Position numbers and translations under genes: made by a program. A stretch of 64,000 nt of DNA. It comes from Clostridium estertheticum subsp. estertheticum. GTDB taxonomy: Bacteria > Bacillota > Clostridia > Clostridiales > Clostridiaceae. Below are positions 43,001 to 53,101 of the stretch, in pieces; position 1 is the stretch's first letter; each line of letters opens with the position of its first letter. Location of the stretch: contig NZ_CP015756.1 of NCBI RefSeq assembly GCF_001877035.1, forward strand, positions 611,001 through 675,000, given 5' to 3'. The notes under the pieces were generated by a model. It was not told where the DNA came from, made no database searches, and saw only the letters and a list, made by a program, of their open reading frames with translations.

Positions 43001-43888
43001 ATGTTCATAGAAATATCTAATTTAAAAAAGCAATATAATAATGGACCAATGGCGCTTAATGACATATCTCTTCGCATTGGAGAAGGAGTTTTTGGACTTT
43101 TGGGAGAAAATGGTGCAGGGAAAACTACATTAATGCGAATTCTTGTAACGTTAATGAATCAAACTAGCGGTCTAGTTAATATGGATGGTACAATTATTAA
43201 TTCAAAAAACGCCTCAAAAATAAGATGTAAAATTGGTTATTTACCTCAAGAACTTGGACTTCATCCAAACTTAACAATTCGTGAAACGTTAGATTACTTT
43301 GGAATATTATCTTTAATGAGTCTTTCAGATAGGACGAAACAGATTGACATACTACTGGAAGAAACGAATCTAGAAGAACATGCTAATAAGAAAATAAGGC
43401 AGTTATCAGGTGGAATGAAGCGTAGAGTAGGATTAGCTCAAGCAATGCTAAATAATCCTTCTCTATTAGTAGTAGATGAACCGACTACTGGTCTTGATCC
43501 AGAAGAACGTATTAGAATTCGAATGCTTTTAAGCAAGGTTTCTAAAGGACGAACTATAATCCTATCCACCCATGTAGTGGAAGACGTCGCAAGTATTTGC
43601 AATAAACTAGCTATCATGGAAAAAGGTAAAATAATATTTACTGGATCGGTTCCTGAATTAATTAATATTGCAAACAATCATGTTTTTACAAAAAATGTTC
43701 AGAATGAAGCTGAACTAATCCAATTTAGCAAACAACATACTATTACAAATAGTGTTTACACAAGCAAAGGTATATGTGTTCGTTTTATAAGTGATTTTAA
43801 AGTAGAAGATTCGGTAACTGAAAATTCTAACATAGAGGACGCTTATATTTATGTAAGAAATCTAATGGATAAGAAGGTGAGTAAATGA
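43001..43888 (+). CDS. ABC transporter ATP-binding protein
   Basis: The 295-residue ATPase has Walker A GENGAGKTT, Q-loop YLPQELGLHPNL, signature LSGGMKRRVGLA, Walker B LLVVDEPTTGLDP and H-loop STHVVED. It is similar in layout to the ATPase at 26864-27751. A long GGGGGGG-type ribosome site precedes it. Its stop overlaps the start of the large permease gene (ATGA). It begins 42 bp after the previous ABC operon and may be read through from it. Confidence 0.92.
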   Translation: MFIEISNLKKQYNNGPMALNDISLRIGEGVFGLLGENGAGKTTLMRILVTLMNQTSGLVNMDGTIINSKNASKIRCKIGYLPQELGLHPNLTIRETLDYFGILSLMSLSDRTKQIDILLEETNLEEHANKKIRQLSGGMKRRVGLAQAMLNNPSLLVVDEPTTGLDPEERIRIRMLLSKVSKGRTIILSTHVVEDVASICNKLAIMEKGKIIFTGSVPELINIANNHVFTKNVQNEAELIQFSKQHTITNSVYTSKGICVRFISDFKVEDSVTENSNIEDAYIYVRNLMDKKVSK

Positions 43889-45786
43889 GATCTTGGTTAG
43901 AAATTGTTGGTTTTGAAATAAAGATTCAAGCTAAAAGTAAATTCTTTTGGCTATTAACTTGTATGCTACTGGTGTTATCTATTAGTACTAGTATTAAATA
44001 TTTTAATCATTATCAACTTAAGACGCCAGCAGATTTAACTAGTATATTAAGTTCTAGTACAGCAGGTGACGTTTCAATACCTGTTTCAGGTAAAGATCGA
44101 AATGCCTATTTTATAAAAGGAATTTCCAATAGATTTATAGAGAATAACAAGCAGGATTCAGATAAAATTATTAAATGGCTATCACTAAAAATTTACTCGC
44201 GCGAAACATGGACAAGGGATAGTCTTATAGATCTTCAGAGCCAGCTGTATCAGAAATTTCCCTCAGTTAACCAAAATGAATGCAGTCAGGATATGCTTTA
44301 TAAGAATTATACATTGAGTGCGGATAAACTGGACGCAACATATCCTGAATTTATGAGTTATTTACATAAAACGAATCAAACATTTTCTAATTCTTTTGCA
44401 CGTCAATATGCCCAAGATACTGCTGTGTATGTATCAATTATCTTTATACTCTTTTTTGCATTTCTTTTCCAAAAGGAACTGCAACCATCGCTGCATGATC
44501 TGTTACTTTCAAAGCCAATATCAAATTTAACGTATATTACAGGAAAATTTGCAGGTGCATTTTCAATGTGTTTATTTGCAATAGCATTTGATACTCTGAT
44601 TTTTAGTGTATGGGATATAATATTTTGTTCTAAATTGGGAATGCCCTTATATCTAGGTGCATTATGGACAAATATATTATTCTATACCGTTCCAACCATT
44701 TTATTTTACGCAAGTCTTATGGTTTTAGTTTCTCTTTTATTTAGAAATGGATTTGCTGCAATACCACTTTTTTTTATAACTATATTATCTTCTATGATGA
44801 CAACAACATTATCAGATGGTACCTGCGTACAATGGATGTGGCTTGCCCCAATTATATCATATGATAATTTTTATCAGTTAGTTCCACATAGTCAAATGCA
44901 AGCCTATATTATCAATCGTATTGGGCTTTGTATTTTAAGTGTGATTTTCCTTTTAACATCTTGTCATATTTGGGCTAGAACTAGCGAGGCTAGAAAACGA
45001 AGTAGAAAGTTTAAATTTTCTCATACTAGCTTAGTAAGAGATTCAAAACCACCCCAAAAGAGTGGAGCTTTTGCGTTTGTAAAATATAATGCCAAGATAG
45101 CGGCCTCACCAATTCAATTATCTGTTGCATTTATATTACTAATTTTTACTATAACCACAATACTTACTGAAAACAGGGGAGTAACAGAAATAGGCATGTC
45201 AATTTTAGGGAATATAGCATGGGCATCGGTAATTGTATTTTCAAATATTTACAGTATAGAATATTCACATAAAACTATGGATAATTTTTATTTAACTAAT
45301 AGAAATAAATTGGGAATCATGGCTAGAAGAATATTCATCAACTTATGTTTTATATTTATAATGGTTAGTATTGTATTTTTTATTGATTTATTCTTAGTTG
45401 ATAAACCAGGTAGTGTTATAGGTACAGTCATTTTAATTAGCTATTTTAAGACGGTTATTACTTGCATGTCATGTTCGCTTTTTTTCGGGGTGTGTTCCAT
45501 GACAATTTCTAATTTTTTCTGTACTGGTATAGGAGGCATAGTTGGAGGCTTTTTAATTAATTTTCTTTTTACTTCCAATGCAGTTGCTAATAGATATTCC
45601 ATATTTAATATTTATATTTCAAATTTATCTTATACAAATATTAATCAAGATAGTGCACTATGGTGGAAAAGCGCAATTATTTTCATAGGAATATCACTTA
45701 TGATATTTATGTTAAACAAATGGACGATTTATCGTTCAAATAAAGTTGAATTAAGAGTTAAGCATAGCGCTATAAAGCCCAAATAG
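43885..45786 (+). CDS. Large ABC permease with two membrane halves
   Basis: The 633-residue protein has a first helix at about 18-38, an exported loop of about 135 residues, then about six helices (185-370). A cytosolic link (370-400) leads to a second set of six helices (410-620). The two-domain design resembles the permease half of ABC/M1 fusions such as 25254-26843 but has no peptidase-like domain. The substrate is unknown. It pairs with the ATPase upstream through overlapping start and stop. Confidence 0.8.
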   Translation: MRSWLEIVGFEIKIQAKSKFFWLLTCMLLVLSISTSIKYFNHYQLKTPADLTSILSSSTAGDVSIPVSGKDRNAYFIKGISNRFIENNKQDSDKIIKWLSLKIYSRETWTRDSLIDLQSQLYQKFPSVNQNECSQDMLYKNYTLSADKLDATYPEFMSYLHKTNQTFSNSFARQYAQDTAVYVSIIFILFFAFLFQKELQPSLHDLLLSKPISNLTYITGKFAGAFSMCLFAIAFDTLIFSVWDIIFCSKLGMPLYLGALWTNILFYTVPTILFYASLMVLVSLLFRNGFAAIPLFFITILSSMMTTTLSDGTCVQWMWLAPIISYDNFYQLVPHSQMQAYIINRIGLCILSVIFLLTSCHIWARTSEARKRSRKFKFSHTSLVRDSKPPQKSGAFAFVKYNAKIAASPIQLSVAFILLIFTITTILTENRGVTEIGMSILGNIAWASVIVFSNIYSIEYSHKTMDNFYLTNRNKLGIMARRIFINLCFIFIMVSIVFFIDLFLVDKPGSVIGTVILISYFKTVITCMSCSLFFGVCSMTISNFFCTGIGGIVGGFLINFLFTSNAVANRYSIFNIYISNLSYTNINQDSALWWKSAIIFIGISLMIFMLNKWTIYRSNKVELRVKHSAIKPK

Positions 45787-45815
45787 GTCAGTGTAGTTTC
45801 TAGGGCTTTTATTTG
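45774..45815 (+). terminator. Weak terminator after the large permease
   Basis: AAAGCCC (45774-45780) pairs with GGGCTTT (45803-45809) over a 22-nt loop and is followed by TATTTG. It overlaps the stop codon. Confidence 0.45.
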
Positions 45816-45829
45816 TAATTTTGTGAATT

Positions 45830-45994
45830 TTATTTAAGCGCTATTATTGCTCCTTCATGTATATCTCCAATTCTATTCTTATCTCCTGACGCTATAATAA
45901 TGCCTAATGTATTGGTTATAATTATATTATAATTAACAGCACTCATGGTTCTTTCAACAATATTTTTAGCTAATTTGTTACTTAAGATTTCCAA
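45830..45994 (-). pseudogene. Stand-alone fragment of the CdaR sugar-diacid sensor domain
   Basis: The 54-residue frame on the minus strand reads NKLAKNIVERTMSAVNYNII, then SGDKNRIGDIHEGAIIALK and stops. This matches the beginning of the Diacid_rec domain of CdaR-type regulators (normally about 350-400 residues), and nothing of the PucR/helix-turn-helix part follows. AAAAGGAG lies 8 nt before TTG 45994; an ATG at 46003 abuts it. A truncated remnant is the simplest reading, but the ribosome site and clean stop leave room for a real small protein. Confidence 0.6.
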
Positions 45995-46003
45995 TAAGTA
46001 CAT

Positions 46004-46341
46004 CTCCTTTTAAGTTATAAAAATAGATACGATAAATTAAATTATGATGTGCATATAGACAAAATTAACGTTTAATATTTGTACAATTAGATATTGATTA
46101 TTAAATTAAAAAGTATGATAATATATATATAACGCTAAGTAGTCTTTTAATTTTACTATAAAAAGCACTATTACTATAAGAATTATATTAATTTAAATAG
46201 GGGTGAACAAGGTTAATTATATTTTAATGTTGTACAAATTGCTATAGTGAATATGTATAAATGTATAGCTAATACAATTATATTTTTTTAAATAATAAAT
46301 AAGTAAATTAGATTTAATATTTAATCAAGGAGTGATAAATT
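46004..46341 (+). other. AT-rich gap before cfa
   Basis: This 338-bp region has no convincing gene. It is extremely AT-rich and must contain the cfa promoter, but several -10-like runs overlap (TATGATAATATATATATAA near 46110) and I cannot choose one. AAGGAG precedes the cfa ATG. Confidence 0.4.
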
Positions 46342-47517
46342 ATGGTTGGTGATAAATTATTTTATAGCACTTTATTTAAAGGCATATTTTCTAATCCCTT
46401 TGAAATTAAGTTTTGGGATGGGAGTGTAGAGAAATTTGGTGAAGGTGAGAGTAAGTTTCAAATTATTTTTAATGAGAAAATATCAAAAGGGGATGTTGTA
46501 AATGATCCGTCCATAACGCTTGGAGAAGCATATATGACAAAGAAATTAGACATAAAGGGTAGTATACAAGAGGTTATAGAGTCCCTATACAATAACGAAG
46601 AAAGCTTTCTTTGTAAAAGTGAAAAATACGAAAAACTCATAAAGAAGTTTAAAAGTAGTATAAAAAGAAGTAAAGATAACATACAATTTCATTATGATAT
46701 TGGAAATGATTTTTACAAATTATGGCTTGATGATTCTATGAATTATTCCTGTGGATATTTTAAAAATGATACGGATACTTTAGATGAAGCCCAAAACAAT
46801 AAAATAAATCATATTTTAACAAAACTAAACTTAAAAGAAGGACAAAGTTTACTAGATATAGGATGTGGATGGGGAGAACTTATAATTAGGGCAGCAAAAC
46901 AATATAAAGTAAAGGCTGTTGGAGTTACTTTAAGTTCAGAACAACTACAAAAAGCTAATGAAAGAATAAAAGCAGAAGGACTAGAAGATTTAGTAGAAGT
47001 TAAACTTCAAGATTACAGAGAAATAAAAAATATGAGTTTTGATAGAATTGTTAGTGTAGGAATGCTCGAACATGTAGGACTAGAAAATTTATCTGAATAT
47101 TTTCATATAGTAAATGACTTATTAAAAGATAAAGGACTTTCTTTACTTCATTGTATAACAGCAGTAAATGAAGGAGGTAATAATACATGGATAGATAAAT
47201 ACATTTTTCCAGGTGGACATGTACCTGCAATTAAAACTATAATTTCAGATATAGCAGAACTAGAACTTGAATTAATTGATATAGAAAGTCTTAGAAGGCA
47301 TTATGGAAAGACACTTGAACACTGGGCTGAAAACTTTGAAAATGCTCTTCCTATAATAGAAAAGACTAAAGACGAGACATTTATAAGAATGTGGAGACTA
47401 TATTTGAATGCATGTGCTGCATCATTTAATTGCGGAAACATTAATGTTCATCAAATATTGTTTGCCAAAGGTGTAAATAATGATTTGCCTTTGACTAGAG
47501 ACTACATGACTAAATGA
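46342..47517 (+). CDS. cfa: Cyclopropane-fatty-acyl-phospholipid synthase
   Basis: The 391-residue enzyme transfers a methylene group from SAM to membrane unsaturated fatty acids. The SAM site LLDIGCGWGELIIRAA is followed by VTLSSEQ, and FHYDIGNDFYKLWLDDSMNYSCGYF is the family signature, with the C-terminal half carrying WIDKYIFPGGHVP. The length fits clostridial CFA synthases. It has its own ribosome site and a terminator (47527-47547), so it is a single-gene unit. Confidence 0.94.
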   Translation: MVGDKLFYSTLFKGIFSNPFEIKFWDGSVEKFGEGESKFQIIFNEKISKGDVVNDPSITLGEAYMTKKLDIKGSIQEVIESLYNNEESFLCKSEKYEKLIKKFKSSIKRSKDNIQFHYDIGNDFYKLWLDDSMNYSCGYFKNDTDTLDEAQNNKINHILTKLNLKEGQSLLDIGCGWGELIIRAAKQYKVKAVGVTLSSEQLQKANERIKAEGLEDLVEVKLQDYREIKNMSFDRIVSVGMLEHVGLENLSEYFHIVNDLLKDKGLSLLHCITAVNEGGNNTWIDKYIFPGGHVPAIKTIISDIAELELELIDIESLRRHYGKTLEHWAENFENALPIIEKTKDETFIRMWRLYLNACAASFNCGNINVHQILFAKGVNNDLPLTRDYMTK

Positions 47518-47526
47518 AATACTGAA

Positions 47527-47547
47527 GGCAACTAATAGTTGCCTTTT
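47527..47547 (+). terminator. Terminator after cfa
   Basis: GGCAAC and GTTGCC pair around TAATA, followed by TTTTTG. Confidence 0.85.
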
Positions 47548-47559
47548 TGTTATTTCAAT

Positions 47560-48825
47560 CTATAATATATAGCTTAATAATAACATTACATTAAGTGCAG
47601 CGACTATAAGTCCAATAATCCAAAGAGTAATCTTATCAAATCTAGTGTTAGCATATTTACCCATAACTTTTTTAGAAGAAGTTAGATAAATCTGAAGGAA
47701 TATAGTTATAGGAAGTTGTATACTTAAGAACATTTGTGAGTAGATGAGACCTTTAAATGGCTCCGATATAAAAAATATAGCTATTGTAGCACCAACTAAG
47801 GTAATTACTATGCCTAGCTTTGTATGAATATCATGAATATCATATGGTTCCCCAAATATTCCCGCAAAAATACTACCACCGGCCATACCAGCAGTAACTG
47901 ACGAAGATATTCCGGCAAAGAGTAGCGCTAAAGCAAAGACTACTGAGGCTGTGCTTCCAAGTAAAGGTGTCAGCATTTGCTGAGCCTGATTAAGCTCTGT
48001 AACTTGAACTTTCTGTGCGAAGAAAGTAGCTGCAGCAATAAGTATCATAGCACTATTTATAGCCCAACCTACCATCATTGAAAAAAAAGTATCCATAAAT
48101 TCATATTTAAGTTGTTTTTTTATTACACTCTCATCTTTTAAATTCCATTGACGACTTTGTATTATTTCCGAATGAAGAAATAGATTATGAGGCATTACAA
48201 CTGCGCCTAGAACACTCATTATTATTGGAATAGATCCCTTAGGAAAAGAAGGCTTAACCCAGCTTATCATAGCCTTTCCCCATTCGATATGTACAAGGCT
48301 TAATTCAAATATAAAAGATATTCCTATTATGGAAACAAAGCCAATAATCCATCTTTCTAATTTCTTATAAGAATTTGTAAAGAGCATCCATAAGATCAAA
48401 CCTAAAACTAAAACTGTTCCTAGCTTTATAGGTATACCAAATAACATATTTAAAGCGATAGCACCACCTAAAAGTTCTGCAAGGGCAGTAGATACTGCAG
48501 CTAGCACAGCAGAACCAAGCACAAATTTGTTCAGTCTTGGTTTTAATGTGGCAGTAGATGCTTCTGATATGCAATTTCCTGTAACAATTCCAAGATGGGC
48601 AGCATTATGCTGAAGAACAATAAGCATAATAGTTGAAAGAGTTACCATCCAAAGTAGAGTATATCCAAAATTAGCACCAGCAGAAACGTTTGCTGCCCAA
48701 TTTCCAGGGTCTATAAATCCTACGGTTACTAGTAACCCAGGTCCAATGTATTTAAAAAAGTCTAATGCCATAAGTTTGGGTTTATGGTCTTTTTTTGATA
48801 TTATTTTATTAAATGGAAAATTCAC
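47560..48825 (-). CDS. mntH: Nramp-family divalent metal transporter
   Basis: The 421-residue transporter has 11 predicted helices. The metal-binding DPGN motif is at residues 39-42 (GFIDPGNWAANVSAG) and the MPHN motif in helix 6 (VVMPHNLFLHSEI). Family members import Mn2+ or Fe2+ with protons. The start GTG 48825 has only a weak GGATGTG site; the next methionine would remove 18 residues. There is no visible MntR or Fur box. A second brnQ gene is divergent. Confidence 0.9.
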   Translation of the reverse strand: MNFPFNKIISKKDHKPKLMALDFFKYIGPGLLVTVGFIDPGNWAANVSAGANFGYTLLWMVTLSTIMLIVLQHNAAHLGIVTGNCISEASTATLKPRLNKFVLGSAVLAAVSTALAELLGGAIALNMLFGIPIKLGTVLVLGLILWMLFTNSYKKLERWIIGFVSIIGISFIFELSLVHIEWGKAMISWVKPSFPKGSIPIIMSVLGAVVMPHNLFLHSEIIQSRQWNLKDESVIKKQLKYEFMDTFFSMMVGWAINSAMILIAAATFFAQKVQVTELNQAQQMLTPLLGSTASVVFALALLFAGISSSVTAGMAGGSIFAGIFGEPYDIHDIHTKLGIVITLVGATIAIFFISEPFKGLIYSQMFLSIQLPITIFLQIYLTSSKKVMGKYANTRFDKITLWIIGLIVAALNVMLLLSYIL

Positions 48826-48966
48826 TATAACACATCCGTTCTTTTTGTTGTATAATATATATTATAAAGTAATTATTATTTAAAGCAACATTAAAATAGT
48901 AAAATTATATTTATACATAAAATAAAGACTAAATTATTTATGTTAATTAAGACGGAGGTTATTTAA

Positions 48967-50277
48967 ATCAAAAATTCAACAAAACATTCAATAGTTATAG
49001 GTTCTGCATTATTTGCAATGTTCTTCGGTGCAGGAAACCTAATTTTCCCACCAGCATTAGGAAAGGCAGCCGGAGATGCAATGTTATATTCAATTATAGG
49101 CTTCCTTATTACAGGAGTTGGTATTCCTATATGTGCTATAATTGCCTGTGCTAAAATTAATGGTGATTTCAAAAAAATGGCAGATAGAGTAGGCCCAATA
49201 TTTTCTGTAATAGTCTCTATAGCCTTAGTTCTTATTATAGGGCCTTTATTCGCAATTCCAAGAACTGCTGCAACAACTTTCGAACTAGGAATACATCCCT
49301 TATTTCCATCAATTGGACAGAATATATCAATTATAGTGTTTTTTGTAATAGTGCTTGCATTTGCGCTTAAACCTTCTTCAATAATTGATAGTATAGGTAA
49401 AGTACTAACACCAGCACTTTTATTAATGCTCGCTATAATTATAGTTAAAGGAATAATACATCCTATTGGACCAATTGTAACTACATCTTACCAAGGTGGA
49501 TTCTCAAAAGCATTAATAGAAGGATATCAGACAATGGATGCTATGACTGGTGTTATATTTTCATCAATAATTCTTTTGTCTATTAAAGCAAAAGGTTATC
49601 AAAGCCCAAAAGATATAATGAAGATAACTTTGAAATCAGCTTTAGTGTCTCTAATCGGTTTGTCCTTTGTGTATACTGGACTTATGTATCTTGGAACTCA
49701 AACAACTACCTTGTTTTCAAAAAGTTTATCCAGAACTAGTTTGGTTACATCAATTGTTAGATTAGATCTAGGTAGTATTGGTAGTGTTATACTTAGTTTA
49801 TGTGTGACTCTTGCATGCTTAACGACTGCTATAGGAATCCTTTCAGCTGGATCAAAATTCTTTGCTAAGCTATTCAAAGGTAAATTATCTTACGAAAGCA
49901 TTGCTATTGCTATTGCTTTAGTAAGTGGAGTAATGGCTACGAAGGATGTTGATAGTTTAGTTAAATTGGCAAATCCGATTTTGAAAATCATATATCCAAT
50001 TGTAATTGTTTTAATAGTTACTACGTTACTTGGTGATATAGTGAAAAACAATAAGGTAGTTACTATAACTACATACACAGTTTTAATAGTAAGTGTTTTA
50101 AATACTATAAATGATTTAACAGCAAATAGTATTGGATTTTTCAAATATGTTCCTCTATCTAGTGTAGGATTTGCATGGATTATACCAGCTATAGTTGCTT
50201 TTGTAATTTCTAATAATTTAGGTAAATCATATCATAAAGACAAATCTGTTATACCAAACTTAAATCAGGAATTGTAA
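48967..50277 (+). CDS. brnQ: Branched-chain amino acid transporter (second copy), apparent ATC start
   Basis: The transporter has 12 helices and the BrnQ signature LFAMFFGAGNLIFPP. The first in-frame ATG (49018) would begin inside helix 1. Upstream in frame a stop lies at 48964-48966, followed by ATC AAA AAT TCA (IKNSTKHSIVIGSALFAMFF), exactly where BrnQ proteins start with MKNS/MKKS. GGAGGTT at 48954-48960 is well placed for ATC 48967. Initiation at ATC, or a start codon damaged from ATG to ATC, is implied. From ATC the protein has 436 residues, the family norm. No T-box precedes it, unlike the other brnQ. Confidence 0.82.
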   Translation: MKNSTKHSIVIGSALFAMFFGAGNLIFPPALGKAAGDAMLYSIIGFLITGVGIPICAIIACAKINGDFKKMADRVGPIFSVIVSIALVLIIGPLFAIPRTAATTFELGIHPLFPSIGQNISIIVFFVIVLAFALKPSSIIDSIGKVLTPALLLMLAIIIVKGIIHPIGPIVTTSYQGGFSKALIEGYQTMDAMTGVIFSSIILLSIKAKGYQSPKDIMKITLKSALVSLIGLSFVYTGLMYLGTQTTTLFSKSLSRTSLVTSIVRLDLGSIGSVILSLCVTLACLTTAIGILSAGSKFFAKLFKGKLSYESIAIAIALVSGVMATKDVDSLVKLANPILKIIYPIVIVLIVTTLLGDIVKNNKVVTITTYTVLIVSVLNTINDLTANSIGFFKYVPLSSVGFAWIIPAIVAFVISNNLGKSYHKDKSVIPNLNQEL

Positions 50278-50622
50278 GAAGTATAAAATTAAGAATACAA
50301 ACTATTTAAGCGTCTATAGTCCTAAATTACGTGGGGCTAAGGACGTTTATTTTTTTGTAATTTTTTCGCATCGTAGAAAATTACATGTTGTTGATTTTCT
50401 TCCTTTGTTTTATACTCTTAAATAAAACAAATGAAAAAAAGAAAAAACAAACAAAACAAACAAAAAACTATTGACTTTATGTTGGAAGAAAAGTATGATT
50501 GTGTAAATAAAGGAATATAAATGTTTTAGGTAATCGATAACAGACGTTAAAATATAAAGTAGAAGAAAGATTAGAAAAAATGTAGGATTATAATACATTT
50601 TATTATGGAGGGATGTTTGATA
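50278..50622 (+). promoter_or_regulatory. Terminator, promoter and candidate operator before the pectin operon
   Basis: AAGCGTC (50308-50314) and GGACGTTT (50341-50348) form a terminator for brnQ followed by a long T-run. TTGACT (50471-50476) and TATGAT (50494-50499) with 17-bp spacing form a good sigma-A promoter. Downstream, GGTAATCGATAACA at about 50529-50542 is a partly symmetric CG-centred site like those bound by LacI/GalR-family proteins. The remainder is A-rich and shows no gene. Confidence 0.6.
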
Positions 50623-53097
50623 ATGATTGAAAATCAACGAAATGAATTTATTAATCCTTTAAATGAATATACGCCAATCCCTTTTTGGTTTTGGAATGAT
50701 GATCTAGATAAAAATGAAATTATAAGGCAAATCAATGATTTCTCAAATAAGGGAGTTAATGCATTTGTTATTCATCCAAGGATAGGAATACCTAAAAGGA
50801 TTGAATATCTTTCAGATAAATTCATGGGTTTTGTACGCTCAGCTATTGAGGAAGCAGAAAAACTTAATATGAAGGTAGTACTATATGATGAAGCTATGTA
50901 CCCTTCAGGGTCGGCTCATGGTATGGTTGTAAATAATAACCCTGAGTATGCAAGCAGAGGACTGAAAATGCTTGAATATAAATGTCACAATGAAACAATA
51001 GTAGAATTTCATGAAAAAGATGGAGAAATGCTAGTATCAGCTTTAGCAATTAAAAAAGTTGAAGAAAATAAATTTGATAGTTCCCAGATAAAGAAAACAA
51101 TATGTAAGCATAATAAAGTAACATTTGTACCTCCAAGTTTGGGTGAGTGGTACATAATTATTTTTGTAGAGGCATATACCAAAGGGACTATAAGAGGAAT
51201 ACATTTTGGTGAGGATGATGGTGAACTAGAAGCTCCAGCTTCAAGTGATTTACTTAATCCTTATGCAGTACAATCTTTTATAAGTTTAACCCATGAGAGG
51301 TATTATAAAGAATTTGGCAAATATTTTGGGAATGTAATAACAGGAGTCTTTACTGACGAACCAGACATAATGGGTAGGGGTAACCACGGTAATATGATAG
51401 CTTGGACAAGAGGGTTTCTTGAATTTTATATTAGGCAGGGGGGAAGAGAGGAAGATCTACCAGCATTGTGGTTAGAAGGAACTACAGAAAGTATCAATAT
51501 TAGAACTAGATATAACGGAGCCATAAACAAAAAATTAGAAATATCTTACTATAAACCTATAAGTGAGTGGTGTGAAACTCATAATATTGAACTTACAGGA
51601 CATCCTCATGAAAGTGATGATATTGGATTACTTAAGTATTTTCAGGTGCCAGCTCAAGATATTGTATGGAGATGGGTAGCTCCAGAGGATAATAAGGCTA
51701 TTCAGGGAGAAAATACTACTATGGCTAAGTGTACTTCTGATTCAGCTAGACATAGAGGTAAAAGAAAAAATGGAAATGAATGTTTTGCTTGTTGTGGAGC
51801 AAATAAAATAGAATGGTCATTTGCAGTTGACGATATGAAATGGTTTATGGATTGGTTATTTGTAAGAGGTGTAAACCTTTTATATCCTCATGCTTTTTTC
51901 TATTCAATAAGAGGACAGAGAAGAATAGGAGAAAGACCACCAGATGTAGGACCAAATAATATATGGTGGCCGTATTACAACCAAATTTCACAATATATGA
52001 AGAGAATGGGTTTTATAATGACGGATAGTTACAACGTAACGGATATTGCTGTATTATGTGAAAATCATAATTTGCCTTGGAAGAGCGTTAAGCCGTTATA
52101 TGAAAATTCTATTGAATTTAATTATTTTGAAAAGGAATTGCTAATCTGCGATTTATGCGACATAAGGGATGGAGCTGTTTACATTCAAAAACAAAAATAT
52201 AAAATCATTATTATTGAGGATGTAAGTAGTGTTACTGAAGAAATAATAAAACCATTGGAGAAATTTTCGCAGGGTGGTGGAACAATTATTATAAACAATG
52301 AAAAGGGATATAACATTAAAATAAAAGATGCTATAGTTATTAAAGAAGCAATAGAGATATTAAACGTGCTTGATGGTTTAAATAGCCGTGATTTGTTTAC
52401 TAAGCATAACCAGAAATCATTAAGAGTAAGCCACGTAGTTAAAGATGGTGTGCACTATTATGTTCTTGTAAATGAAGGTGAAGAAAAGATAAAAGATATT
52501 TTAAATATAAAAAACATTGGATATGTAGAAAAATGGGATGCATGGAAAGGAAGAATTAAGAAGCAAAAAGTATTAGAAACAAATGATGAATATATAAAGA
52601 TACCTATAGAAATAAATAGAAGAGAAAGTGTTATATTCGTTTTAGATACTTCGAAGGTTCCAACGATCGATGATAAAAAAGAAAAATTCAGCAATTGTTA
52701 TACTATGGATATAAAATCAGATTGGAAGGTTTATGACCAAAAAAATAAGCTTGTGAATGAAGGAAAACTAACACCTTGGAACGAATGGGAAGGATTTAAA
52801 AATTATTCTGGAACCATGATATATAGCAATCAATTTGTAATTGAAAATAGAGAAGGGATAAATGAAATACAGCTCGAACTAGAAGAAGCCCACGAAATCG
52901 TGAAAGTATTCATAAATGGAAAAGAAGTAGAGATTAAAATGTGGGCCCCATATATTTTTGACATCTTAGATTACGTTAGTCAAGGTTTAAATACATTGAC
53001 TATCGAGGTTTCAAATTCATTAGCGAACAAGATCTGTAATGCTAAAATTAAAGCGGGCATCGTTGGAAGTGTAAAATTAAGAATAAATTTAGATTAG
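50623..53097 (+). CDS. GH106-like glycoside hydrolase (probable alpha-L-rhamnosidase)
   Basis: The 824-residue protein starts with a barrel module bearing PFWFWNDDLDKNEIIRQIND, FVIHPRIGIP and VVLYDEAMYPSGSAHG, the hallmark of rhamnosidase-like enzymes related to GH106. A C-terminal part (about 690-824) looks like a galactose-binding jelly roll (VKVFINGKEVEIKMWAPYIF). There is no signal peptide, so it should act on imported oligosaccharides. ATG 50623 follows GGAGGG; ATG 50605 overlaps that site. It precedes a rhamnogalacturonan lyase gene, so removal of rhamnose from rhamnogalacturonan fragments is likely. The exact GH family needs a profile search. Confidence 0.72.
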   Translation: MIENQRNEFINPLNEYTPIPFWFWNDDLDKNEIIRQINDFSNKGVNAFVIHPRIGIPKRIEYLSDKFMGFVRSAIEEAEKLNMKVVLYDEAMYPSGSAHGMVVNNNPEYASRGLKMLEYKCHNETIVEFHEKDGEMLVSALAIKKVEENKFDSSQIKKTICKHNKVTFVPPSLGEWYIIIFVEAYTKGTIRGIHFGEDDGELEAPASSDLLNPYAVQSFISLTHERYYKEFGKYFGNVITGVFTDEPDIMGRGNHGNMIAWTRGFLEFYIRQGGREEDLPALWLEGTTESINIRTRYNGAINKKLEISYYKPISEWCETHNIELTGHPHESDDIGLLKYFQVPAQDIVWRWVAPEDNKAIQGENTTMAKCTSDSARHRGKRKNGNECFACCGANKIEWSFAVDDMKWFMDWLFVRGVNLLYPHAFFYSIRGQRRIGERPPDVGPNNIWWPYYNQISQYMKRMGFIMTDSYNVTDIAVLCENHNLPWKSVKPLYENSIEFNYFEKELLICDLCDIRDGAVYIQKQKYKIIIIEDVSSVTEEIIKPLEKFSQGGGTIIINNEKGYNIKIKDAIVIKEAIEILNVLDGLNSRDLFTKHNQKSLRVSHVVKDGVHYYVLVNEGEEKIKDILNIKNIGYVEKWDAWKGRIKKQKVLETNDEYIKIPIEINRRESVIFVLDTSKVPTIDDKKEKFSNCYTMDIKSDWKVYDQKNKLVNEGKLTPWNEWEGFKNYSGTMIYSNQFVIENREGINEIQLELEEAHEIVKVFINGKEVEIKMWAPYIFDILDYVSQGLNTLTIEVSNSLANKICNAKIKAGIVGSVKLRINLD

Positions 53098-53101
53098 TAC
53101 A

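Noticed and set aside
49018-50277. brnQ copy 2 starting at ATG 49018
   Set aside because: This would cut helix 1, and no ribosome site lies before it; the GGAGGTT site points to ATC 48967.
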